Shown: positions 38,221-49,519 of the stretch, in pieces
Numbering within the stretch: the first letter of the stretch is position 1
Layout of the letters: every line of letters begins with the position of its first letter
Origin: Cotesia glomerata
Lineage: Eukaryota; Arthropoda; Insecta; Hymenoptera; Braconidae
Direction: 5' to 3'
DNA: 64,000 nucleotides
NCBI RefSeq assembly: GCF_020080835.1
Contig: NC_058160.1
Span: forward strand, 4,529,515-4,593,514
Notes under the pieces: model-generated
The model's database searches: none
The model's input: only the letters and a program-made list of their open reading frames with translations
Told to the model about the DNA's origin: nothing
Translations under genes and position numbers: made by a program

Positions 38221-39545
38221 GGGGAGCCTGGGGCACGACGGCCCCCTTAAGCCGATTTTTTTTTGTGGCTTTTAACCATCAAATTTATTCATTTTCCATC
38301 TATTTCGAACGAATCAGTCGAAATTTCGCAAAAAATAGAAAAAAAATTTTTTTTTCTGGGGCACGACAGCCCCCTACCCAAAAAATCATATAAAAAAAAT
38401 TTTTTTCTTACTAAAGCTATTACCATCAAAATTTAGAGATTTTCCTCCCAGAAAACGGCGTCGAGGGAAAACCACGATTCTTACGAGTCTTGAGTATCAC
38501 CGAGAACTCGCAGAAAAAAAAATCAAGATGAAGCAAAAAAAAAAAGACTTTAATAAAACAAAAAAAAAAAAAATAAAACAAAATCAAAAAATTTGAAAAA
38601 AAAACATTTAAAATATAAAAATGATGATTGCCATTGTCTTTATTGCTATGGACTTTCCTCAGAGTCCTCAGAGTCATGGATTCAATGTAAAAATTGTAAT
38701 AAATGGTCTTATGATTTTTGCGCGGGTATTGGCGAAGATTATTCTGACGAATATGTCTGTGATCATTACGAATAATCGTATATTCATTAAAATATCTCGA
38801 TGTGATTTCCTAATCATCGAACATTTATATTTCATGCTTTATTCAAAGTTTAATTTTTGTTAATGTCTTAAAAAATTATTATAAATTTCATTTTTAAGCT
38901 GTTAATTAGTTTTAAATAGATAATAGTTAAAAATATAATTAATTTCTTCTATTGCACTCAGAGGTTTTGAACCCACGTACAAGAAAAAATATAGATGTTA
39001 TTTAGCAATGAATTGGTTACATTAGTTTACATTGATTGAAATCACAGGTTGAGTTTTCAGGTTGAGCTTTTAAAATACGTAATATCTTGAACCAGACCTT
39101 TTTTTTATATTTTTGTCAAGTCAAAATTAGAAATATGAATTGCGTAAAATAAGACATCCTTGGAGGAATTCAAATAAATTTTTGAGATTAGGTTTCTGTC
39201 TGGTGCAGAGGATACCGTGATCAATAATTAATAAAAATTTTTACCTAATTTATGAGAGGGGCCATTATGCCAGGGACTGTCGTGTACCAATCTCCCCTGT
39301 ATGACTCAATTAAATCAGTTCAATTAAATTTTTTCTGATTCATTTCACCACAAATTTATTACAATTTAAAAAAAAAAAAAATTTTTTTTCGTTACAATTT
39401 TTTTTTCGAGTAGTCCATTATGCCCCACATATCACATATTGGCCCAAAATATCATAAAAACATCACAGAGGCCGTAACTTGAGGGAAATTAAAAAAAAAA
39501 TTTTTCCCTAATTTTTGAGAGGGGCCGTCGTGCCCCAGGTTCCCC
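38221..39545. mobile_element. Pogo-like (Tc1/mariner) element, degenerate, TA duplication
   Basis: Terminal inverted repeats GGGGAGCCTGGGGCACGACG (38221) and CGTCGTGCCCCAGGTTCCCC (39526-39545), with a subterminal repeat GGGGCACGACAGCCCC at 38358. TA flanks both ends (38219-38220 and 39546-39547). At 1325 bp it is too short for an intact transposase. Only a zinc-finger-like C-terminal remnant is visible. That remnant and the TA duplication point to the pogo branch of Tc1/mariner. Confidence 0.88.
38593..38775 (+). pseudogene. Remnant of a pogo-type transposase C-terminal zinc finger
   Basis: In the 60-codon frame ending at 38775 the residues CHCLYCYGLSSESSESW-IQCKNCNKWSYDFCAG followed by YVCDHYE match the PHD-like zinc finger found at the C-terminus of many insect pogo/CENP-B-like DDE transposases (family knowledge: C-x2-C ... 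W-x-QC-x2-C-x-x-W-x-H-x2-C ... C-x2-C). The His ligand is replaced by Tyr (WSYDFC) and the last Cys is lost (CDHY), so the finger is broken. The DDE domain and HTH are absent. The ATG is not evidence of a start, because the frame simply opens there. Confidence 0.75.
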
Positions 39546-42500
39546 TACTGTTTTTTAGAAATTTTTTTACTTTAATAGAAAATTAATTTTCAAAATTTTT
39601 TTTGTTAATGAAAAATTTGATCATTTCAAGCTTCAATTTGAAGCTTATTCTTTTTCCTCATTTTCTTCCCTTGTAACAAAATTTTCCAACCTCAACTCGA
39701 TAAAGAACATTTTTTTTAGAATTTACTCATTAATTTTTTTTCTTGACAATTTTCTGTTTTATGATTCAAATTTTCCAGTTAATTATCATTTTTAATTCTT
39801 TAAACTTTACAAAATTTGTAATTTATTTTTAATTTCTCATTCTTCAATCCATTTTATAAATTTAATAAAAAATTGAAATACTTTTAATTATTTCTTTTCC
39901 AAAATTTGTCGACATTTTTTAAATCAATCTGCGACTTCAAATTAAAAAAATTTTTTCATTCATATAAAATTTAAATATCACAAAAAATTCTCCTCATAAA
40001 AATTGAAATTGTATTAAAATTAGTTAGCTGATGTTTGTATCATAAAACAATTAATTATCGAACAATAACAGCCAAAAAAAATATGAAATTAATTATAAAT
40101 AATAAAATTAGGTTAATTGACTAGTTAATAAATACAAAAGACGTTGATGAATTGGTAAATTATCACGTTGGACAAACGTAAAATTAATAACCAAAGTGCA
40201 CTCACGTCAACGAGGCATATGTCAACGACGACTACTCTAACTAAATTTCACTCTCTGTTCGCTGTTCTCTCTATTCTATTTTCTCCTCTCTTCTCTCTTC
40301 TCACTTGAGCGCTTTATTAATACGCAGATGTTGTTTCTCTCAACTATCCGCTTTCTGTCTCTCTTATTTCCCAGTTTGCAGACACTTACTAACTCATTCC
40401 CCATAGACTCTTCGCTCTTACTCTCTTCCCAGCAAAAGCACGAGCAGGAGGAATAGTTTCAAGCTGTTACACTATGACAATAGCTCCCAGGAAACTCCTC
40501 TGTCCAAGGAACAGTTAAAATTTAGGTAGATATAAACCAACTTCTTTCAAGGACTCTTACTATTTAAAAGTATCGGCATCTTTTTTTATTACTCTTAACA
40601 GCGCTTCCGTTTAATTTCTTCAATATTAAGTATATATAAACTCATTTAATGTAGCTTTCGGGGTAAACTTTTTCCCGAGTATGTCTATATACTATATACT
40701 TAACATTATGTTATATTATATTGTAGAAAAATTGCTAAATTTACGAGGAAATTTCAGATGAAAAATATCTCGGTAAGAAAACAAAAGTTTCGATTAAAAA
40801 AAGTACACCTCTACTTTGAAAAGAAAAAAAAAGGAGGGCTTTAAATTGGATTCGCTAACGACCGAAAACTTTTTTTATCAAGATTTATCGCCGGGTTTTG
40901 ATTGGTACTTAAAGCTGGATATACATGTATATCCTTCAATTATATTCAAGCAAGGGGTTTTTAAATATTAATTGCCTTGTTAATATTTTACCTGAAGAAA
41001 ACTGGGGTGATGACGAGAACAATGTAAATCAGTTACAATGCCTAAATTCATAATTGTATTATATTAATTTCACTATTATGGTATTACTTGAGTGCTTAAT
41101 TATTCTTTCGGTGAGCAATTGTTTAAATTTTGATGAATTAAGGTAATTTTGGATTATAAAACTTGACTGACATTTAAAAGATGACAATTTTTTTGTCTTA
41201 TTTAATATAAATAATAGCCGTTTTTTTTTTATTATAAGATAATTATGGAATTTTGAAAAATATTGTAGTGACATTAAGTTTATTTTTCATTTCAGTCAGC
41301 AAACATTTGGAATAGCAATTCTTAGAATTTGCTTAAAGTTATATTTAATTTAAAAAATTACCAAATGCTGGAGAATTTTTTTTATAATATTGTAATATTT
41401 TTTTATGAAAAAAAATTTCGGTCCACAATATTTCAACCCATGAGAATAAATTTTATAATTTTTTTTTTAGTCACATTTTTTTTCTTAATTTTCATCAAAA
41501 ATATAATAGTTCGAGAAAAAAATATCTCTCTAGAATGTTAATTTTTTGATGTAAAATTTTTTAAAAATCCAATTTACAAAATTATAAAATTCACATTTTT
41601 TTTTCGTTATTTTTTTATCTTAACTATTTTAATTTTACACGTAAAATAAAACAGCTTATTAAAAACTATACTAAAAATTAGTCGAGTTATTGTTATTATT
41701 ATTATTTTTATAAAATTAAAAGCTTTAAAACTGATACAAAAGTTTATTTTTAAAAATATTTACGATTATTGCAAGTCCTTTGTGAAATTGAATAATAAAA
41801 AATAAATAAATAGTTTAAAAATGCTCATTTTGCCAAAAAGGTAACTGCGAAACTAAACAATTACCAAAAATTTAACAAAGCGAAAATAATTTTATAAAAA
41901 TCACGAAAAAATTTTTTATCAATAGTTTGATATCGAAATCGACTAGAAAAATAATGAGATTTTTCAAGAAACAACATAAAAAAATGAATTGAAACGACAA
42001 GTCATCCACCTGTCATAAGAAATTCATCCAACCCTTAGACATAAATTTGAATTTAGTATGAACACGTAAAGGAAACTTTATCCACGATTTAATCTCCATA
42101 ATGTCAGAATGATATCATCATGAATTCTCAAATCATAAGATAAGATTGTCTATTACTATGCAAAGCTTAATTTTCATGAGCTCAAAATCAGTGTTGATAT
42201 TCAGATAAACCAATCGCTAATTTTCCAATAGCGAGTCATGTGGATTTGGACAAAAAGTGAGCACTTGGCAATGGCCTTGTAACAATAGATTGATTGTAAC
42301 AAGTCAGCAATGTTAGTAAATGCTCAGGGTAGAATAATCCCGTCAAGTGGACAAAAGAGAAGTATGCAGTGAGGAGTCGCGGAAGAAAGTTGTTGACCGC
42401 CTTTGTTTAGTTGAGGACGCTCTCGCAAGTGGTGCTCAAGTCTCTAGTTTCTATTCCGAAGTGTGCATTGAACGTAGAGAAACAAGTGTTTCCCTTCTAA

Positions 42501-43564
42501 CAGTGCCTAGACGATCTTTGGTCTGCTGTTTGCTGAAGCATATCGTTGACCACCACCAAACATTCTGATCAGAGCCTGTTGATTACCCAATCAACGTCAA
42601 GGATGTAAACAATGGAGGACGCCTTAATTTACCGAGCTCTCGAATTTACTTTGAAATAATTCAATTTTGACCGAACATACTTCGTGTTTGCCGATAATAC
42701 ATTACAAATTTTGTATGCAACATGCTGCCCACTATATCCTACATGATCCACCACATTCATTACATCCCATCGCATAAATACTCTCCACATGCTGGACATG
42801 ACACTAATAAACATCCCGACAGTGATTTTACGCAATAAAGCCTTTTGGCCGCTTTGTGAAATTGTGGATCCAAAGTAGTTTATTGCATTACAGGTTATGC
42901 GGTCACCTAACCGAAATTCCATTGAATTACTTGCATTCTCCGCGTATGTTCAGCATGTATGTAAACATACCCACATTTACCTTAAAATCGTATTAACGCA
43001 TGTTAACGGTCTATATTGTCTTTGTTACCGGGCGCACGGATCAAACCACGGCTTCAATACACAAGTATCCTACTACTGATGCTGACACTGATATTGATAC
43101 TAATCAACCGCACAATCAATATGACCCTCATATCTTCAAGAGCCTCCATCTCTGGATACAAGATGCATGTACCTCTGAAGGAATAGTCTCTCAACTGGAT
43201 CAGCCTTCTACACACCTCACACTATGTATCGATTACTGCTGACACGGGGCTTACCAGGTTTAATTATGCTGAGAGTTTTATGGTAATGATTGATATTTGG
43301 AACCTTTGAAGGTTTCTGCACCATGCTCAAAATTTTCAATTATTGATATGTGATGGACCATGGTGATTGACAATATTAATGAGAATATAACTAATGTTGC
43401 TTCATTTTTATTTAGTGCTGAAGTGAATGCCAGAAGACTGTCGAGGGAGTATGAGTTTTGATCTTTGGCAAAGGTCTTTTCTAAGTTTGGTTATTTAACT
43501 TCTTTATAACTCATAAGGGACGTAGGAGATGTTTTAAGAATGATTGATGATATACATGTATATA
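39546..43564. other. Intronic; mostly featureless, with two notable segments
   Basis: 39.6-40.2 kb and 40.5-42.2 kb are A+T-rich with no recognised feature. About 40236-40460 is strikingly pyrimidine-rich on the plus strand (TTCTCTCTATTC, CTCTCTTCTCTCTTCTCAC), i.e. GA-rich on the gene's sense strand. About 42330-43250 is less A+T-rich, with three open frames of 73-97 codons on alternating strands (42347, 42629, 43000) that I cannot assign. It may be an old element remnant. Confidence 0.5.
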
Positions 43565-43735
43565 CTCGAAAAAAATGCGATGTGAAAATCGTGTTACAAA
43601 AACTGTACCACTGGTGATGCCAACTGAGGTGATTCTAAAGTTACACCACATAGTGATGCGAAATCTGTATCTAATGATTTTTTAAATGGAACTTATTTGA
43701 CGGCTGCTATACTCTCACCGAGATTATAATAGACA

Positions 43736-44445
43736 CACGGAAAAAAAAAATTTGTTAAAATGACTATCCAACGTATCTTTAAATGATGTTACCTTAAAAT
43801 AACAATCCGGATTTCTGATTTAAGGATTCATTTGTTTGATTTAAGCATACAGAGAATAGCTCTTATAAATATATGTAGTTTCGTCAAAACAAGCAACTGT
43901 TTTGTTAATATGAGGATCTGTATTAGGGTGCGTCAAAATTTAATCTCTAAAAGCAACCTTTTAAAATTGGAATTTTGAGTTCCACTTTTAGCAGGAGTTA
44001 GGTTTGGGCATTTCCTGGAATACTTTGATGAGTCAGGATTTATTTGATGCTCACATAATTGTCTAACAGGAGTTTTGTTGAAGCAATTTTTCTGGAATTT
44101 AAAAATTTCAAAATTTGGCCAAACGAAACTCCTGTTAAAAAATTCTGTGAATATCAAATAAATTGTGACACACCAAAATATATCAGGAAATACCCAAATA
44201 CAGCTTCTGTTAAAAGTAAAACTCAAAATTTCAATTTTAAAAGGTTGCTTTCGAAGATTAAATTTTGACGCACCCTAATCTGTATAGTTAACTAAATGTA
44301 ACGCTAAAATGATGATACGGATCGTCATTTTGATGATCCGCTGTATAGCTGAATTGGCTATACAGCGTATCTCTAAAAAAATTGACTATACAGCGTATAA
44401 TCAGAATAATGATACGTATCATTATTCGATATTTTTTTCTCCGTG
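43736..44445. mobile_element. TIR element CACGGAAAAAAAAAATTTG
   Basis: The inverted ends CACGGAAAAAAAAAATTTG and ATATTTTTTTCTCCGTG are flanked by CA on both sides. Near the right end are repeated TACAGCGTAT and ATGATACG(T/G)ATCATT palindromes. It shares the CACGG terminus with the elements at 13923 and 15429. A hAT MITE is inserted within it. Confidence 0.8.
43924..44277. mobile_element. hAT-type MITE with an 8-bp target duplication
   Basis: Termini TAGGGTGCGTCAAAATTTAA and TTAAATTTTGACGCACCCTA are inverted, and the arms extend through AAAGCAACCTTTTAAAATTG. Exact 8-bp duplications ATCTGTAT lie at 43916-43923 and 44278-44285. 8-bp duplications and TAGGGTG-like ends are characteristic of hAT. 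354 bp, non-coding. The 97- and 69-codon frames across it arise from the palindrome. Confidence 0.94.
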
Positions 44446-46257
44446 CAGTAAATACGCGTACATAAGAAATTTTGAATGGTATTTCTACTGAATTTTCTTT
44501 TAATTTTCAATGCACATAGGTTACATATTTATCTTTATTTTGATCATTTCTTGGACTGAAAAGTACAGTTGGTTTGAACATACGCTAAAAAGTGATGTGA
44601 AATTCACACCACAGTGGTACAATTTTTGTATTACCTGTGATTCTAAAATTAAACCACTTTTGAAATGCAATTTTAGCATCAGTAGTGGTGAAATTTTTGA
44701 ATCAATATTTTTTTCGGTGCAGTAGTTGTCAAAAGGCATGACGTTGAGATTGATGTTCATTTTTTTGAAGATTTTGGTGGAAATTTAGCTTTTTGAACTT
44801 AGAATTCTGCAATATTTGTTGGGAAACAGTGTAGATTTTTTTTGCGAAACAATTCAAAATTTTTCTAACTCATATTTTCGACTTTTTTAATTGTGAGATT
44901 GATAACAACTTTACTGGAATCTCCTTAACATATCACAATCCAGAATAAATTTACAATAATTTCACCGAGAAAGCAAGTCAACTTTGCAAATGACGTCTTT
45001 ATCTGCTCAATTACGGTTAATATCAAGAAGCAAAGGCTGGATCCTTTCAAAGCCATATGTCTCTAGATCTATAATTTCTCTTTATAACCAGCATAATTTC
45101 TCTAAAGACTAAGTTATCTTTGATTATAACCTACTTCAATATTTATTCATAGAAATTTCAGAGGTTCAATTGCAGTCAAGATTCACTTGTTCAACATCTA
45201 CGAAGAACATGATTGCAATTAGTCACTTGTAGATATAAGAGCTTGTTTCTTTGTTTAAATCGATGCTAATTAAGCTTTAAAATAATTATTTTACGCAAGA
45301 CTTCATTCATTACACTAATTTGATTTCATTAATCCACATTTGATTTGTGAATGTCCTTTTTGTCAGCGTACTAATGAAAATATGACAAATACTTTGTTAG
45401 ATCTGACTAAAAGCAGCGAGGGTTAATTGTTTTTGTTTCACTTTAATGAGAATAATTTCTCGTGAATACTCGTAATTACTTTGAAAACTTTGATAAGGAA
45501 AATCTTATCTCGAAATGAGGTGTTCTAATGCAGCACCTTATGAAACAATATCAACAAGATACAGACAGACTGTAAGGTATTTCAACAAGATTCGTCGGAT
45601 TTGTGACCTGTATTCCCAAATCTAAGGGTATATCCGCTCTAATGCCAAGGAACAATACCAGTCTTAACTATAGAGGCCGGACAATAGACACATTTACTCC
45701 AAGCTCTGGTCTACCCTAAAACCGTTAATAATCTAATAGTCTCAAGTGGTTACAAATTGGCTTCGATATATCGAAACTTGGGCCAGAAATAATCGTATAA
45801 TTATCGTACTCTAGACAGTAAACAATGGACAATTGATTGATTTTATCTCAGGTTGAGATTCATTAAATGAAAACTGGGAACTAATGATTAAATCATTTGA
45901 ATTCGTTTCAAATAAATATCAAAGGAGGATTTTGGTGAGAAAATATTACTTATGCCCAACAGAGTTTAATTAGTAGGTTGGTGTAAATGAAGAGGGATAA
46001 AGTGGTGATGATTAAATTTTCTGGGTGTTGAGTTATCAGAAATTGGATATGATGCATGAAATTTAACCAAAGCAGAGGCTGTAGCTAGTATTACTTTACA
46101 GAGAAAACTTAATAGTGTTGTCTAGGGTACTAAATTTTTAGTTCTAAACATATTAAAGGGTAGTATAATGTTCGAATTGAAATAGTTAGTTTTATAATTT
46201 AATGATTAGAACTATAAATATTTAATGAAAATTTCGAAGAGAAAGTATAGTGATATT
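44446..46257. other. Intronic, no gene seen after the MITE stack
   Basis: Apart from the right arm of the outer MITE (to 44719) there is no recognised feature. The sequence is less A+T-rich than average around 45500-45800 but without exon-like structure. Confidence 0.5.
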
Positions 46258-46427
46258 CACCCCTATGAGAAAAAAAAAATATATGTCGAAATACATAAAA
46301 AATATATTAAAAAACTATAAAAAATATATATTATTATTATTATTATTATTATGAATTTTACTTGTATACCGATTTATGGTTTTTACAAGGCTAATTGTCT
46401 CAGCATCTCCGCATGTAGTCTCTTTTT

Positions 46428-46575
46428 CAACTCTTTATTATCAATATATGCTCCGCTCTATATTATCAACACAATCTTTCAACTCTTTTATTATCAACAT
46501 ATTCTCCACTCTTTTTTTTTTTTTTTTATAATCAACAACATGTTCTCCACTTTTTATAATCAACATATAATTTCG
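46428..46575 (+). repeat. Short minisatellite, unit about 40-50 bp
   Basis: Four imperfect copies of a unit containing TATTATCAACAT, ATNCTCCACT and a T-run. Immediately adjacent to the tail side of the SINE. Confidence 0.6.
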
Positions 46576-46589
46576 CACATAACTTTATT

Positions 46590-46846
46590 CTCAATGCGGC
46601 TGTGGACCGACTTGTGCTTTCTGTACTGTATTCACCCTATTCCTCACCCCTTTCTATCGGTGTTGGAATAGTGGCGATGGGGAAACCACAGAGAAAACCC
46701 ATGCCAGTACAGTTTGGCTACCGGAGCGATCCCCGACGGTTGGTGTTGGAACTATTCGAACAACCGTCGGGGCTCGAACCCTCGCCTCACGACATGATGC
46801 ACGAACGAACTAACGGGATAATGACAGTCCGCTCGGCCATCATACC
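46590..46846 (-). mobile_element. SINE with a tRNA-Ser/Leu-like head
   Basis: On the minus strand the head (about 46846-46765) reads GATGGCCGAGCGGACTG (A-box), a long variable region, and GAGGGTTCGAGCCCCGACGG (B-box), resembling class II tRNAs. The body continues with GGGTTTTCTCTGTGGTTTCC, a phrase typical of insect tRNA-derived SINE bodies (recollection, not a search). A local inverted pair CCCCGACGGTTG/CAACCGTCGGGG (46731-46774) sits at the head-body junction. The 3' boundary is approximate. Confidence 0.7.
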
Positions 46847-47566
46847 GCATATAAATATATATAAGTTATGAATAGTGAATATATTTTTAATAACTAACTT
46901 TTGGCCGATTTTCATATATATTTTAAATATATTTTTTTATATTTTTAGCTATGTATTTTGTATTTATTTTAAGATATATCTTAAATATATCTTAAATATA
47001 TCTAAAATATATATAGAATATATATGAAAATCGGCCAAAAGTTAGATATTAAAAATATATTTAGTATTCATAACTTATATATATTTATATATTTTTTATA
47101 GATTTTTAATGTATTTAAAATATATTTTTTACATTTTTCGACATATATTTTTTTACAAGGGGACATGATGTGGATGGGAATGATTAATGTTAATTTAAGA
47201 ATGATAAGAGCTATATTTCAATAAAATTTGCTAATTTTTGTATATAAATAGAGAAGTCTGTGGTGTTATTTCTGAAATAAAAAGCATTTTTTCACTCGTT
47301 TAAAGAGCTTAACATGGGTTTTTAGTTTAATATAAAAATTATAATAAATTAATTTTTTATTTTCTTATATGACCTGATAAAACTTTAGATATATTATATA
47401 TAACCATCTAAGAAAATTTTTTACGCCAAGACGTCATCTTTTTTGTTTTTTACAATCTTTTTGTTCCTCCTTTTTCCATCAGTTATTAAAGATAGTAAAA
47501 TTTTATTTCCTCTACGTAAAATTAAAAAATTTATCATCACGAAAATTCCAGAAAATAAAAGTCTAT

Positions 47567-47687
47567 CTCCACATTCCTTTTTCAATCCTTTCCTACCAAT
47601 ATCCTGTTAGGTGAATGTGGAACGCTTCACGTAATAATTACCGTAACTCCTATTCTTTCCCGCTTCACAGCATTATTTATATTTATA
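47567..47687 (+). repeat. Direct repeat, copy 1 (121 bp)
   Basis: Matches 47881-48001 with only a few substitutions, including TGTGGAACGCTTCACGTAAT and AATTACCGTAACTCCTATTC. The two copies bracket a tRNA-like SINE head. Confidence 0.95.
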
Positions 47688-47756
47688 AAAATGCTTACCG
47701 TAAGATGGACAGTGTGGCTTAATGTATATAGAATAAGCGAAAGGAAATTTAGTATA

Positions 47757-47828
47757 GACCGGATAGCTCAAATAGTAGAGTAGCCGACATGTCTTCGGAA
47801 GGTTCTGGGTTCGAATCCCAGTCCGAGC
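47757..47828 (+). ncRNA. tRNA-derived SINE head
   Basis: A-box TAGCTCAAATAGTAGAG and B-box/T-arm CTGGGTTCGAATCCCAG are clear. The acceptor strands (GACCGGA against TCCGAGC) pair only partly and the anticodon stem is short, so it is unlikely to be a working tRNA. The downstream CTATCTAATAATTTTTTCTC parallels the unit at 34641. Confidence 0.72.
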
Positions 47829-47880
47829 TATCTAATAATTTTTTCTCGCATATTCTATAAACTCACATTAAGATGATCCT

Positions 47881-48001
47881 CTCCACATTTCTTTCTCAAT
47901 CCTTTCCTACTAATATCCTGTTACGTGAATGTGGAACGCTTCACGTAATAATTACCGTAACTCCTATTCTTTTCCGCTTCACAACATTATTTATATTTAT
48001 A
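47881..48001 (+). repeat. Direct repeat, copy 2 (121 bp)
   Basis: Partner of 47567-47687, with about a 314-bp period. Both copies lie next to AATTCCAGAAAA words, on opposite sides. Confidence 0.95.
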
Positions 48002-49289
48002 TAATTCCAGAAAAACTTACTTTTCTCGGTCATAAAAGAACTAGTATAAATTTTTATTAGAAAGATTTACTATTTTTCTGAAATGACCAGATTTTCGACT
48101 CTTAGATGTTACACGTATGATAAAACTCGTGACACAGCGATCGCAGTTATAACTTGCTGATAAAACACTTTTGTTAAATAAAACATGTTATTAACTTATA
48201 TTATTAACTTAAATAAATTTCTAGAAAAAATTAAAAGTTATAGAATTATAATAAATGATCTATTTATTTTTATATATGGCTATACCAAAAATTTTTCTCA
48301 CGGATATAGGTTATCGAGGACTCTTATTCTAAAAGGACTCAATTCAACTAAAATAAAAAATTGTAAAATTTTTTTACACAGCTTTGAATTTTTATAATTT
48401 TGATAGTTCATTCAATATTAAAAATAGTGTCTTTTTTTTTACATTATCTTCTTTTAGTTGAGTTAAAACATTAATGCAGTAAGTGGATAATAATCTTGAC
48501 TAATCAATTTTCTCTGGGTATTGCAGGATATATGCATGGAAATCTCAGGTTCTCCTTTTATTTCCGGAGGAAATTGATTATCATTGATGATAGGGCGAGT
48601 AATGATCATTTAATTAAAAAAACAATTTATACCGATGCAATACACTGTTAACAATCTATGGGTTAATTTGTAAAGTGAATGATTTTAATTGATTAAATCC
48701 TTCTAAAGTGAAATTTACTCTAAGAAAGATTATATTTGCATTATTAATAAAAATAAAAAAAAAACAATCCACGGAGTAAACTCTATTCCTTTTTTGATTG
48801 AATAAAAATAAAACAATAATTATTACTCGTTCAAAAATTCCGAAATTGATATGTATAGATTTTAAAACTTAACACAACTTTTTTCCTTAAGTTGATATAA
48901 CAAATAAATTTGAATATTTTAAAAAATCGCATCAATATTTTTTAAAATTTCTACAACTAGCGTTTATTGATAAATTCTCTCTTTAATAATTTAATTGTTG
49001 AGAAGTCCTAAAAATTGTCGTAGGTCAGTTAATTTCACTAACATTAAAGTCATTAATTTTATTTAATTAAACGTAGTAATAATAATGATTTGTTATTTTT
49101 GACTTTTTACGTTAAGAATTTTTGAAAAAAAACTTTAAAACAAAATAATCTTTGTAAAAATTTAATTTTTAAAATTTTTACAAATTTTTAAAGTCAAATT
49201 TTTCGAAAAATATAACTAATATTGGTTAGTTAATAATTTAGCTTATTTAACTTGTTTCAGCTAAATAAAAATTCATACACGGAAAATAT
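48002..49289. other. Intronic, no gene seen
   Basis: A+T-rich sequence. A TACACGGAAAATATT word just before 49290 could be the end of a CACGG-type element, but no partner end is evident. Confidence 0.5.
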
Positions 49290-49417
49290 TATATTACAAC
49301 CCAAGACCAGAAAGTTCGATTCCCAGGCGTATGGGATATGATGGCCGACGCGTAGCCGAGGCCATCATATCACATACGTCAGGGTATCCAACATTCTGGT
49401 CATGGGTTGTATACTAT
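49290..49417 (-). mobile_element. Hairpin cassette (ii), hairpin-2 module
   Basis: Ends TTATATTACAACCC and GGGTTGTATACTAT are inverted and extend through GACCAGAA/TTCTGGTC. The inner stem GATATGATGGCC (49335-49346) pairs with GGCCATCATATC (49360-49371) around a GACGCGTAGCCGAG loop. The module order (hairpin 2, GTATACTAT, T-run, then a GCCGAAAGTACGC block) is that of cassette (iv), but the stem sequences are unrelated. Confidence 0.85.
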
Positions 49418-49419
49418 TT

Positions 49420-49519
49420 TTTTTGCTCTCCAGCCGAAAGTACGCAACCCCGTGGAAGGCGTTTTGCAAAACCGAGGCGAAGCCGAGGTTTTGCCGGGCG
49501 TGAGGGGGGCGTCTCCCGA
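49420..49519. repeat. G+C-rich hairpin segment following cassette (ii)
   Basis: Contains the stem GCAAAACC/GGTTTTGC (49466-49494) around GAGGCGAAGCCGA, plus GGGCGTGAGGGGGGCGTCTC. Much more G+C-rich than anything around it. A similar small hairpin, GCAAAGCCGAGGCTTTGC, lies at 50250-50267, at the other end of the foldback. Confidence 0.8.

Larger units (their letters stand above)
43565..44719. mobile_element. Outer MITE, split by a CACGG element
   Basis: The left end CTCGAAAAAAATGCGATG and the right end (complement CACCGAAAAAAATATTGATT) are an imperfect inverted pair. Subterminal blocks are inverted too: ACAAAAACTGTACCACTGGTG near 43601 against CAGTGGTACAATTTTTGT near 44613, and GATTCTAAAGTTACACCAC against GATTCTAAAATTAAACCAC. 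Without the nested 710-bp element it is about 445 bp. Ends are uncertain by a few bases. Confidence 0.55.
46258..47162. mobile_element. A+T-rich palindromic element hosting a SINE
   Basis: The outer inverted ends are CACCCCTATGAGAAAAAAAA with ATATATGTCGAAA, against TTTCGACATATATTTTTTTA with CAAGGGG. An internal inverted pair has arms of about 70 bp (about 46850-46922 and 47018-47090) sharing ATAAGTTATGAATA and TAACTTTTGGCCGATTTTCA. The middle is made of TATATCTTAAATATATC repeats. The SINE and a minisatellite interrupt the left half. Confidence 0.7.

Noticed and set aside
43933..44268. Overlapping 97- and 69-codon frames with similar peptides on both strands
   Set aside because: Produced by the inverted arms of the hAT MITE.
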